A DNA stretch of 23,733 bases. Origin: Pelargonium cotyledonis. Taxonomy: Eukaryota; Streptophyta; Magnoliopsida; Geraniales; Geraniaceae. Location of the stretch: positions 1-23,733 of the forward strand of contig JAYMTA010000840.1 of the NCBI GenBank assembly GCA_036897625.1. Reading direction: 5' to 3'. The notes beneath the pieces are model-generated. The model searched no databases and had not been told where the DNA came from. It saw only the letters and a program-made list of their open reading frames with translations. Both the position numbers and the translations under genes were made by a program. Positions 10,026-21,500 of the stretch are shown piece after piece; position 1 is the first letter of the stretch; the number at the start of each line of letters is the position of its first letter.

Positions 10026-13000
10026 ATGAAGAGATTGAGATCGAGTGAAGATCTCGATTCCTTCGGAGATAAGAGCGCCGGCAAGGATCCGAATTCAAAT
10101 CCGAACCCGAATCGGTCGCTGTCCTCGCATCGAAGCTTCTACTACAAATCCGAGAATGCGCGGAAGGGGTTTATGTCTTCTTCGTCTTCTTCGGGCAGGT
10201 ACGATCGGGATCGATCTGTGGACGATGATCGGGAGGGCTCGAGGCTCACGCGGAAGCGACCTGAGCACGATTTTGAGGGTTTTGATCGGAGGAAGGGGTT
10301 CGATAGGTACAGGGATGGAGGAAGCGAGAGGGGTGGAGGAAGGTATGGTAGCGGGGATCGGATGATTCACCGATCGGAAAGCTTTTGTGGGCCCAGGAGG
10401 GATTTTCCGAAGGGGCTTAGGTCTGAAAGGGACCGATCTCGGCGGGAGGGTAGCGTCTCGTCGTGGCGGAGGTTTGGGACTAAGGACTTTGATGAGGGTA
10501 GTAGAGGGAGTGGCAGAGGTGGGTTGGAGGAGAGGGGGAGTGCGAGATCTCCCAAGGTGTTGAAGGATGTCAAGTCACCAACTTGGTCCAAAGATTCTGG
10601 AAGTGAGCAGTCAAGAATGAGATCTCCCAAGGGGTTCCGGGATGTCAAGTCCAAGTCAAAATCACCCACTTGGTCCAAGGATTCGGGAAGTGAGGTTTCG
10701 AAGAGTGTTGAAATTTCTAAGAGTGGTGAGGTTTCCAAGAGTGTTGAGGTTTCCAAGAGTGTTGAGGTTTCTAAGAGTGCTGAAGTTTCTCAGAGTGTTG
10801 AGGTTTCCAAGAGTGCTGAAGTTTCTAAGAGTGTCGAGGTATCCAAGTGCGCTGAGGTATCAAAGAGTGTTGAGGTGAAGAAGAATGAGGAGATGCAAGT
10901 TGGGAGTGGAAGTAGTAGTGAAATGGAAGAAGGGGAGTTTGAACCAGAGCCTGAATCTGCTCCTGAAGTTGAAACCGGAAATGAAGCCCAAGATCAAGCT
11001 GGGATGGATAGTGATCTTAGGGAGGTTGAGAGTGAACGTCGAGATGAAGATACATGTATGGAGGATGAAGGGAAATCATTGGCTGAAGACAAGAGAGAGC
11101 CTAATAATGAAGATGTTTTGGAGAGGAAAAATGTAGTGAAGGAAGTTGATGACTTACCCAGTTGTCAGAACGATTACAATGATAGAATGAGTGGCAGTGG
11201 TGATAAAACTGAGACAGTAGCTGATGATGAGGGTAGCAACAAGGGAGAATGTTCTAGAGGAAGCGGGGATTCTGAAGAGGAAGTAAGTAAGGCTCCAGTT
11301 GTTGCGGGGATGTGGCATTTGGAGATGGAAAATAAGCAAGACAAGGGTATAGATCTAGAAGTCAAAGCAGAGGAAATTGAGCTGATGGAGTCAAATAAGG
11401 GTGTTGAGGGGAATGGAACATCTGAAGCAAATTTCAATATTGCAACTGCAGTGTTAAGCCAAACTTTCAAGGACAAGGGAAAGAATGTGGCTGTTAACCA
11501 TACTGATGTTGCTGATTCCATAGCAGATGGTGTATACCCCAGAGACTCTGGAGATGCATTGACTACCAGGGACAATGATATGGAAGGGCCAAGTTCTAGG
11601 GGCTTTGAGTTGTTCTCATGCTCTCCTGTTAGAAAAATGGATAAATCAGATTCAGGTGCAAACAAGCAGAAGGACGAGAAGCTAGTATTGGAGCCACTTG
11701 ACCTTTCTCTCAGCTTACCAAATGTTTTGTTACCTATTGGTGCCCGAGATAGAAACCCAGCTCCTGGATCCCCAAGTCAAGCAAGGAGTGTACAGTCATT
11801 AACCAACACATTCTGTACCAACTCTGATGGCTTTACTGCATCAATGTCCTTTTCAGGTTCCCAGTCATTTTTTCACAACCCTAGCTGTTCGCTTACCCAG
11901 AATTCAATGGACAACCATGAACAATCAGTTCATAGTCGACCTCTATTTCAGGGAGTTGAGTGGCAGGTACTTGCTCAGAATGAGGCCAAGCAGAAGGAAG
12001 GTAACCAAAGAATTATGATGAATGGAAATGGCTCTGTTGCGCATTCTCAAGCATTACCAACTAGCTCAAACAGTCAAGCAGTGCAAAATCAACATCCCAG
12101 AGTTGCAGAAGGAAGCTCCAAAATGCTCAATGGATTGGACAGGCAGCTCAGTTTTCATAAACAGCTATCAGTAGGACAGTCAAGGCATCATGATGATGTG
12201 AAATCCCCTTCCCAAAGTATTGGTTCTCATGAGATTGGGTCGAATTATAGTTTTGACAAGAAGCGAATGAGAGAGAAGCGTGCAAGTTTATACAGGAGTA
12301 GCAGCCAGAAGGAGCAACAGTTTCAGGCAGGTGGAACTGATTTTGTTGAAACTATCATTGCCAGGATTCTTAGTGAGCCTATACATGCAATGGCTAGGAA
12401 ATTTCATGAAATGGCAGGACAATCTGTGGCTTGTCTTAAGGAGAACATCCGTGACGTCATGTTAAATCCAGACAAGTGTGCGCAACTATTTGCATTTCAG
12501 AGAGTATTGCAGAATAGATCTGACATTACCTTAGAAATGCTTCTAAAATCCCATAGGGCTCAACTTGAGATCTTGGTTGCTCTCAAAACTGGTTTACCTG
12601 ATTTTCTTCAGCATGATAATGGTAGACCTTCTTCTGAGTTGGCTGAGATTTTTTTGAATTTGAGATGTAGAAATCTTACCTGTCGAAGTCTTTTGCCTGT
12701 GGATGAATGTGAATGCAAAGTCTGTGCGAAGAAGAATGGTTTTTGTAGTGCTTGTATGTGTCTTGTCTGTGCAAAGTTTGACATGGCTTCAAATACATGT
12801 AGCTGGGTTGGCTGTGATGTTTGTCTCCATTGGTGTCATGCGGATTGTGGGTTACAGAAATCTTATATTAGAAATGGACATAGTGCCTCTGGGACTCAAG
12901 AAACAACTGAGATGCAGTTCCATTGCGTGGCTTGTGATCATCCCTCCGAGATGTTTGGCTTCGTGAAGGAGGTATTCCAGAATTTTGCAAAGGAATGGTC

Positions 13001-14634
13001 TGCTGAAACTTTTTCTCGGGAACTTGAATATGTCAAGAGAATATTTTCTGGTAGCAAGGACATTAGAGGGAGGCAAATGTATCAAATAGCTGATCAGTTG
13101 CTGGTTAGATTGGCAAATAAGTCTGAGGTCTCTGAGGTTTATAATCATATTATGGCTTTCCTTACAGGTATGTTCCTAGTTTCCCCAACAGAGAATTTTA
13201 TTTGTTTGTTGAAATTTGGTTGGAGAGCTTTAGCCATTGACAATGTTGAATTAGAAATGCTGATACCCTAGGAATTTTAGAGATTTTTTTATTTCTATTT
13301 TATAGTTTATACCCGTGTGTAGGTTGGAAGTTTGTTTATGCTACCTCTGGGCGACTGCTTGTGGATATTGCATGCCATGACAAATCTATGACTAGCATAG
13401 GATTGTTCTGAATGCTTGTTTTAATAATATGTGATGACTTCTGCTCTAGATGAATCTTTGAAAAGTTAAATTAAACAGTTAGAAGTATGGTAGAAACTAG
13501 AAATTCTATTGTTTATGTCTTCCTTGTCATTCTCTCAATGTTTTCAAGGTTCAAACAGCCCTTGTTAATGTCTTCTCAACACATCTAATTGATTTTATTA
13601 ACATTGAAGGAAGTTGTGTAATGATATCCATTCGTGCAAATTGATCTTTTCACACGAGTTAATTTTTTTATTTGGGGAGTTAGTTTTCTAAGCTTTTCAT
13701 ATTTGGGTAGTTAATTTTTTATTTTCTAAAGCTGGTTTTGCGTATTAGTTTCATGAAATAATGTCTAAGCTTTTCAATGGAGTTAATTTTTTTTCTTTCT
13801 AAAGCTGGTTTTGTGTTTATTTTAGTTATACACTTTAGTTTCATGTTTGAAATCGATGGGTGGTTGATGATCTTTTAGCTCGTAGTTAATAGTGTCTGCT
13901 TCAGTATAAAGCTGGGCTACAGTTTTTGTTGATGTTTGAAGAACCAAATAAATAGTTTACAACTTGTATTTGCTTGGATTGTTGCACTGGCATGTGAGTT
14001 AAAATTAGGAGCCATTTACCTCACTCTGTGGTGGGATCATTCATATTAATTGACTTTATCCGATGTGATTGCAGAAAGTGGTTCTTCCAAGTTAGTAAAT
14101 GCTCCAATTTCATCCGTGAAAGAACACGACAAAGGGAGCAAGGGTGTTGCTGGGCCAAGCCAAGAAAGCTCTTGGCTTAAATCTGTTTATTCAGAGAAGG
14201 GCCCTTCATTGGACAGAACAGCTAGTGCACTCCCCAGCTTTAGTTATGACCGGAATGATAAGCGACCTGTTGAATCAGAGATGCACAGGAGCGCTCAAAA
14301 GGAACCCCTGTTCGATGAGCTGGAAAGTATTGTGAGAATCAAACAGGCAGAGGCAAAAATGTTCCAGGATCGTGCGGACGATGCAAGAAGAGAAGCTGAG
14401 GGCTTGAAACGCATTGCTATCGCCAAGAGTGAAAAAATCGAAGAAGAGTACAAAGCACGAATAGCAAAGTTGCGCTTGGTGGAAACTGAGGAATTGCGGA
14501 AACAAAAATTGGAAGACCTTCAGGCTCTGGAAAGAGCTCATCGAGAATATTTCAATATGAAGATGAGGATGGAATCGGATATTAAAGATCTATTATTGAA
14601 GATGGAAGCAACAAAACGAAACCTAGCAATGTGA
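10026..14634 (+). CDS. OBE4: OBERON-type PHD-finger protein (OBE4/TITANIA2-like)
   Basis: Two coding exons, 10026-13167 and 14075-14634, joined in phase (G/AA makes Glu1048) to give 1233 residues. The N-terminal half is disordered: Ser/Arg/Gly-rich, then tandem repeats (residues 174-282), then long acidic stretches. The conserved OBERON core begins near residue 773 (FVETIIARILSEP). It includes a Cys/His-rich PHD finger at about 895-970 (first ligands C895, C897, C900; last C967, C970). The second exon carries a charged coiled coil at about 1127-1230. Known for the family: nuclear PHD proteins acting redundantly in root and shoot meristem establishment; TITANIA (OBE3/OBE4) and OBE1/OBE2 form complexes, probably through the coiled coil. 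OBE4 is favoured over OBE3 because of the very long N-terminus (Arabidopsis OBE3 is about 730 residues, OBE4 about 1160). The start is the first ATG of the long frame, and nothing homologous lies upstream. Confidence 0.93.
10545..10700 (+). repeat. Imperfect 25-residue coding duplication in OBERON gene
   Basis: Residues 174-198 and 199 onward both run RSPK, then a D-V-K-S block, then SPTWSKDSGSE. The second copy has an extra Lys-Ser pair. The DNA copies (from 10545 and from 10620) are close at nucleotide level, so this is a fairly recent internal duplication. It lies directly before the hexapeptide repeats. Confidence 0.85.
10692..10883 (+). repeat. 18-bp coding minisatellite (EVSKSV hexapeptides)
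   Basis: Ten 18-base units encode EVSKS[V/A/G] variants at residues 223-282, followed by a partial eleventh (EVKK). Changes include EI for EV, SQS for SKS and SKC for SKS. The frame is kept throughout. The repeat adds alternating acidic and basic residues and many Ser, so it is probably disordered and phosphorylatable. Copy number is likely to vary. Confidence 0.95.
13168..14074 (+). other. OBERON gene intron (907 bases)
   Basis: Donor ACAG/GTATG at 13167/13168, acceptor GATTGCAG ending at 14074. If retained, the first-exon frame stays open to a stop at 13269-13271. That would add 33 residues and lose the coiled coil. It contains the imperfect tandem duplication listed separately. I see no nested gene or snoRNA with both box elements. 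Confidence 0.85.
13688..13841. repeat. Imperfect tandem duplication (period about 77) in OBERON intron
   Basis: Two adjacent copies start with CTAAGCTTTTCA at 13688 and 13765. Both contain a TTAATTTTTT run and TCTAAAGCTGGTTTTG, and later TAGTTTCATG. The copies have diverged by indels in the T-rich parts. Confidence 0.75.
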
Positions 14635-15573
14635 ATGGTATTGAGTGAATTCTCATTAGAATGTTGTCAGGAAAGTTTGCCAATTTAGTAGGTGTGTATC
14701 CATTTGATCTAGCTTCTGTTTCTCTTTTCTCCTCCTAACTTGATATGTACAAAGCATGCAACAACTCTTCATTGAAAATGTAGTATCTTAATGGAAGCAA
14801 TATGAAGAGAGAAGATAATATTTTATTTTATCAACAACTCCCATTTTTATTTTCTGTTCTGTTCTTACTCCAATTTTTGTATAGTAAATTAAGGACTAAC
14901 GTCACATTCTGTAATAGACTATTCGAAACTTAGCCCTCAAATTTTTTTTTTAAACTTAAAATTGTCTTGAATTATTTCACTTACACCGCCAACTTTGACG
15001 CCTTTTTTGGATGTAAATTTTGTCCTTGTTATTTTTGTTTTTGTAACTTTAGAGCTTAGACCTTATATTTGTCACCTTATGCACTTAACTATTCTAAAGT
15101 TTAAACTCATTTTTGAATTTCGTGAAAGTTAAATGACAAAAATAGTTTAAAGTTGTCAACTTATGCAGTGAAGCTAAACTTATTTTCGAAATTCGTGAAA
15201 ATTAACTGACGAATAATAGTTTAGAATAGTCAAATGTTACAAGTAGTCAAATGTAAATATCCTATTTTTATAATCCAAATGTTGTCATATGAGTCTTTAA
15301 AGTAATTGATTTGGAAGGAAACAATAATCGAAAGTTACAAGTAGTCAAATGTAAATATCCATTTTTTATAATCCAAATGTTGTCATATCGAGTCTTTGAA
15401 GTGATTGATTTAGAAGGAAACATCAAACAATGTTTTACAGACTTGGAATATTAATGTTCCACAAATTGGAACAAATGTTTGGAATCATATGTATAGAGAG
15501 ATCAAGTTGATTCAGGCATTCAACATTGAATTTAAAATACTTACTTCACAAACAAGAAACCTCCTACTCTACT
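14635..15573. other. Convergent spacer between OBERON and TOP2 genes
   Basis: This region holds the 3' ends of both genes, which point toward each other, and no coding gene. It is AT-rich and contains repeated segments: the 98-base tandem repeat listed separately, and a diverged pair around 15109-15157 and 15183-15232 sharing TTCGTGAAA.TTAA.TGAC and an ATAGTTTA word. Polyadenylation sites could not be fixed. Confidence 0.6.
15236..15425. repeat. 98-bp tandem duplication in spacer
   Basis: GTTACAAGTAGTCAAATGTA starts at both 15236 and 15334. The copies continue in register through ATAATCCAAATGTTGTCATAT and end in similar GGAAGGAAACA / AGAAGGAAACA blocks. The high identity suggests a recent event. 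Confidence 0.9.
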
Positions 15574-18500
15574 TTACTCATCATCTCCATCTAAATCTTC
15601 ACTGAAATCTGAATCATTCGTAGCCTCACTCTCAGAATCGCTAGCTATGTACGTAACCCGCTTCGCATTAGCCCTTCTTGGCCTTGCACCACCACCTATC
15701 GCCACAACTTCTTCACTTCCCGGCGAATTCTCTTGACTTCCACTTGCCTCATCTTCCACCATCCGTCCCAACATAGAGCTGCTCTTCTTGTTGAATGGAG
15801 AAGCTCTCATCTTCCGCACTTTCTTCTCCGGCGAAACCCCACTCTCCTCCGCCGGCTTCAGCATTTCTGTCAACAGCTGCTGCTTCTTCGCCGGCCCTCT
15901 TTTCTTTGCAGCTGCTGGAGGCTTAGCGGCTGCTGCTGCCTTGGCCTTTCCGGCAGCTGGTTTTCTTCCACCCTTCTTTCCTTCTTCCACCTCAAAATCG
16001 GATTCTTCTTCGTCATCGGAGAGCTCTGTGATTGTCACTGATGACTTCTTCTGAGTAGCAGCTGCCTTCTTGCTTGCTATTGCTTTTTTCCTAGCTTGAA
16101 CTTGGGGGACTTCTGTTTCCATGGCTGTAAAGGGTACAAATAATTGTGTTTTTGAGCTCAATTCACTTGTTAGAATTTAGAAGTATCCCATTATTAAAAC
16201 ATGTACCTACCTGCAGATTGATCAGGAGATGAATCAAGATTATATGCAGCAAGTCGATCTTTTAGCGCCATTACTTCATCGTCATCCTCGTCCTCATCCT
16301 TCAAAACCATAGGCTTCTCCGGCTGGACAAACAAAACAGCTTAAGCTTAAGTTCTTGGGACTTCAAAAACACATATTTGCATAACGGATACTATAGAGGA
16401 CAAATACCTTCTTTGCAGGAGCCTTCCGGGGAGCTGCTTTGCCTTTGGGCTTCGCTACCTCAGCAACATTTTCTGAGAAATCATGGAAACATATTTTACA
16501 AAACGTACAGACAAATCCTCCAAACTAACATACCTCAGCAGCATTTTCTGAGAAATCATGGAAACATAATATACAAAACATACAGACAAACCCTCCAAAC
16601 TAACATAAATATAACAACACATCAAAGCAACATAACAAATATTCTTGGCTCACCTGTTTCCATTGCAGATGTTGATGTTTCCACTGTCTCTCCTTTGACG
16701 GGTTTCTTGGTGTTTTTACGAGGGTTTTTTGGAGCTGGTTGTTTAGAGAACTTCTTAGCAGCATCAGCCCGTGACTTGGTTTTCATAACTTTTCTTTCCT
16801 CCTCAGCCAGGGCATCATTCTTATCTTGCTCCTGCATCATCATAAACATACATAAATTATAGAAAAAAATAAATAATAATCATATAGACATAAAGAGGAG
16901 AAAGTAGGCTAGAAAATCATACATCCAGTTCCCTCTCAACTGCGTCGAGATCTTTCCTCCATAGAGATTCAGGAGTTGCCTTCCTCATCTCATCAACCTC
17001 CTCGCTAAGCTTATCCCTGTCAGCGCACAACTCCTGAACCTTCTCGAGGGTCAAGGTTCCAATTGCCAGAGACAGGAGATACTCATAGTCACTAACTCGT
17101 ACTCCTTCAGAGCTGACAGAGTTCTCTTCACTTTCTTGTGCGTCCTCAGTAGCCCCGGCAACAGCTGCTTCAACAGATTTTTTCTTTGGGAAGGGAGTGA
17201 AACCTTTCTTTTGCAGCTCACGAACCAAGTCAGCTCTCTTTCTGTTGTTCACTATGATTTCCCCACTTACAACCCCAAGGATAAACCTTACTTTGTTCTC
17301 CAATTTCAGCAGCTCATATTCAAGGTTTTCAACTGTAACTCTCTGCAAGAATGATTATAATCTTCAGATTCACAGATTTTCCATTATAAGGTGACACAAA
17401 TTCGATAAAATCAACACAACTTACCTTTCTTTTCACATATAACTCTAGCCTTTGGTGAAAGAACTCCTCAAGAACTGCAAAAGCAAATAAATATTATATT
17501 ACATAATTTGATTAAACCAATGATCTTAATAGATAGAAACTGAATTTAAACAATTCAATGCTATAGAACTCTTACTTTGTTCCGGTGTATCATATTTCTT
17601 AATCACACCCGTAGAGTCAAACAGATGCATGTTGTTTGTGCTAATTGAAGAGACCAATTTAAATTTCTTCAACAGACCCTCTTGCCTAGCCATCATCAAG
17701 TTTTCCTCAGGCAAGATGACTTCAAAATGAACATTTACTACATCATGATACTCCATGAACCCCTGTAAAAGCCACAACTCTCCCATAAGACTTAGAAAAC
17801 CCACATCCATGTATTGATTGACATTAAAAAATTTCTTAAACTCATTACCGTAATAAATGGATCCACTTTGTCTGTCCCTTGAAGAGTTTCCAGAAATTCC
17901 TTGTAGTCTTGGGTCCACCTGCGAATCGGCAGCTCTGTGATTCTGACCGTTGTCTCATTGACTTCTTCTATGACTCCACTAACTGTGTAGCCGCCAACCC
18001 CGCCTTCCCTTACTGCAGTTTTCTCAATCGTTCCTTTAAATCCTCTATACCATGGATCCATGGGCTCCATCATTTCACCATCCAACAAGTGCTTCACATT
18101 TGCAATAATGTCCCTCGGATTGTAGTTTGGAATGTAGGAACTCCAGCCAGTTCCAATTCCTTCACAACCGTTGACAAGTACTGTGGGTATAATAGGCATG
18201 TACCTAAAATAAAAATTCAAATTAGCAAGCCAGAATTGAATACATTCATTCTTTCATATCCTGTATATCTTCTTCCAGTAAACTTAAAAAGAACATAAAA
18301 AGTTACCTAGTGGGTTCAATTGATTGCCCATCTTCATCCAGGTAATCAAGGAGTACATCATCTTCTTTGGGGAACAAGAACCTAGTCATAGGAGAAAGGC
18401 GGGTATATATGTACCGAGCACTTGCATGATCTTTACCTCCCTGCAAAAAAAAAAAAAACAAGTAACATATGAGGGTCATGGAAAGCTTGAAGTTTTTTGT

Positions 18501-21500
18501 TCAATAATTCAGGGTCGCACAGTTCATCTCACCATGTGGCGAGTACCAAATTGGCCATTTGGTTGAAGAAGATTAATATTGTTGCTACCAACAAAATCCT
18601 GTGCCATTCCAATGATTGTTCCTGCAAGACTTTGCTCTCCATGATGATAAGCTGAGTGCTCAGACACATATCCAGAAAACTGTGCAACTTTTGCTTCTTT
18701 GACAAAGTTCCTCTTGAAACAGCAGAAAAGGATCTTCCTTTGACCTGGCTTCAGGCCATCGAACATTGAAGGAATCGATCTTTGAACATCAGCCATTGAA
18801 AATAATATCAATTCCTTGTTAATGAAGTCACTGTATTTGATTAGTGATTCCTTCTGATCAAGGTAGGTACCAGGCTGTGAATACAGAACACAATGAAATA
18901 ATATTAGAAGAAAGGTTAAAAAAATAATGTTCTTTTTACGGATGTAAATTCACAGAACAGCTTAACTACCTCAAACTCCCGGAGCCAGTTCTTCCTTGCT
19001 TCTATCTTCTTCTTACTGAATGCAAGCTCTATGGCTTGCCCATCCTGCTCATCTATCCAGATAAAGTCTTTCTTGTGCTTTGTGAGTTCAGAGAAGTACT
19101 CCTTCCCTTCCTTTGATGTGCTTGTTCCCAACCCCTTAAAGAACAGGAAATGCATGAGTAATGAAAAGTCTAGTGAAGTATAGCGCACACACCTGTTCTG
19201 TTCTTACTTATAAGCCATTGTAGATACCTTATAGTACTTGATAGACCAACCACTTGCATTCCCCCCCAAACTTTCCTTCCAAGATTCGTATTCGGGCATG
19301 GTGTAGAAGGCTAACACTTTTCCACTCCTGTGTGTTGCCTGTTAAAGCAGCAAGTGCAGAATATCAAATATTTCATTCAAGGACAAGATTCTTAAATATG
19401 ATTTAACCAGTACCAACCTTAACAATGGGAGTTATAAACTCGACTAAGAAAGATGGAACCTTCAGCAATGATGGCCAGAATGCATGAATGAAATTGATCA
19501 AGAGCCCTTTGATGTGAGAACCATCATGATCCTGTCCAGTAAGAAAAAAAGGTAACACTGTTTTCTTTTAGAATAAATAAAAAACTACAAAAAGAAAAAC
19601 AATAAAAAATAATGAAGGATTATGTTACCATACCTGATCAGTCATTATCATCAGATGTCCATATCTCAATGACTTGACATTGTCATAGTCCTTACCATGC
19701 TGTAGTCCAAGAATCTTCTTGATATTTATAATTTCCTTGTTTTCATTCAGCTGCTTAGGGCTAGCTTCTCTTACATTCAGCAGTTTACCTCTTAGAGGGA
19801 ACACGCCGTAATGATCTCGACCCACAACAGAGAGCCCAGCCAACTGTAAATATTTCATTTGTGTTAAAATTGAATATTTAAGCTGTGATTAGGACAAGTC
19901 AGGCCAACGCTCAAATAATGGAATTTGGGAATATAAAAAATGGTTACTTACTGCAAGAGCCTTAGCTGAATCTCCTTCTGTCAGAATCAAGGTACATTTG
20001 GTAGAATCCTTCCCTCCAGCAAGGTTAGCATCCTCCAGTTTAGGACAATCTGTAATCCTGCCTGTCTTTGTTCCATCTGTTTTCTTGAGATCTTTGTTCT
20101 GCTTGAAATTTGCCCACGAGAGCAGAGCTTCCACAATTGCCGATTTAGACACTGCAAAATAATTAGCATTTACCAGTCAAACATAACTTTAAGATTGCTC
20201 ATTTCTATCAATTAAGTACACCGGGAAAATCACCCAAAAGAGAACTGCTAGAATATCAAGTACCTTTTTTGAAGAAGTCTTCTGGAAGTTCACATTTCGA
20301 CCCAAAGCTACTTTGGCGAAGTGTCAAAGTTTCCTTAGTCTGGGAATCAAAAGCAGGGTTGTCAATAAGAGCATTGACAAAAACCCACAAATGATTCTTC
20401 ACATTATGTGCTTTGACATTTGCATTCTTGCTTTTCTTATTCACAACAGCCATAAGGTGATTCGTTATCTGATTTGTGACATAATCAACATGAGTCCCGC
20501 CCTTGATAGTGGCAATTCCATTTACAAAGCTGACCTGAAAAAGGTGCATAACAAGATAAAAATTTTAGTTTTCCACGCTAATTTGAGTAATTTCAACAAG
20601 GATGTTATGACTCAAGCAAATTTTTCCTTAACCTGCTGAAACTGCCCTTCACTAACAGTCACGCAGATCTCCCATCTCTTGTTACTGTCCTCATAGAAAA
20701 ACCTGAACCATTTAACCAATGGAATTAGTAAATTCTCTTCTTTTTCACAGTAAAAAGTAGAGGGAAGCATGTAAAAAGTGCAGGCAATTAGAGAGTACTT
20801 CTCCAAGTTTTCTGTTCTAGTTTTCTTGGCAGAGCTAATGTAGAGTTCAATATATTCGGGGAACGTTTTCACAGGGACCCGAGCCCCATTCAGCTCAACC
20901 TTCACGGTCTTTCCAAGGCATCCAGCCATATCAATCACGCGCTTCTTCATGAGTGCAACCACATCTTCTTCAAGACAGGCCATGTTAAATTTTGCCAAGT
21001 CAGGCTTGAATGAAACCTTGGTCCAATTTTCTCCAGGCTTGGACTTAGTAATGGAAGGGTCAGATTTCTTCCCCATGTTCTCAGAGAAAACCTTCAAATC
21101 CAAAGAATTAATGTAGGATATAAGAACAAAGAACTGAAGATGTACAAACTCAGAAAAATTCCGCACATTATCACAAATCTACATCCTATTGGCTAAACAT
21201 TAGTACTATTCAATAAAAACATGTGGCAACAATCAAGTAATCACAAATCCACCTCAATTCAATGAACAGACAACACATTGAACTGCATCAACCCTAGAAT
21301 CATATTCCCATTATCTCCTAATCATCATCAATTCATCCAAAACCAAAAGAATTCATCGATGTAGTATATCTAAGAGCCTGATAAACCCTATATCAATAAT
21401 CAGAAACACAAATACTCATATTAAATCAAACATTAGTACTACTCAATAAAAATATGTGGCAACAATCAAGCATCACAAATCCACCTTAATTCAATGAATA

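Noticed and set aside
11174-11665. 163-residue minus-strand frame inside the OBERON exon
   Set aside because: It is an antisense shadow. It is Ser/Leu-rich because the sense strand encodes acidic, Ser-rich disorder, and it has no start context or domain.
10026-13271. OBERON gene as a single-exon 1081-residue protein
   Set aside because: The last 33 residues come from reading into the intron at a good GT donor; splicing to 14075 restores the family's C-terminal coiled coil in phase.
13431-13560. Possible C/D-box snoRNA in the OBERON intron (GTGATGA near 13431)
   Set aside because: No CTGA D box at a suitable distance and no terminal stem, so the C-box-like word alone is chance.
15733-16054. 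Plus-strand frames of 88 and 102 residues opposite the TOP2 C-terminal exon
   Set aside because: They are composition-driven shadows of the Lys/Ala-rich tail, with no homology that I recognise.
16377-16862. 161-residue plus-strand frame across TOP2 introns 15-17
   Set aside because: It owes its length to the 75-bp tandem duplication (75 is divisible by 3) and to antisense exon sequence, not to coding selection.
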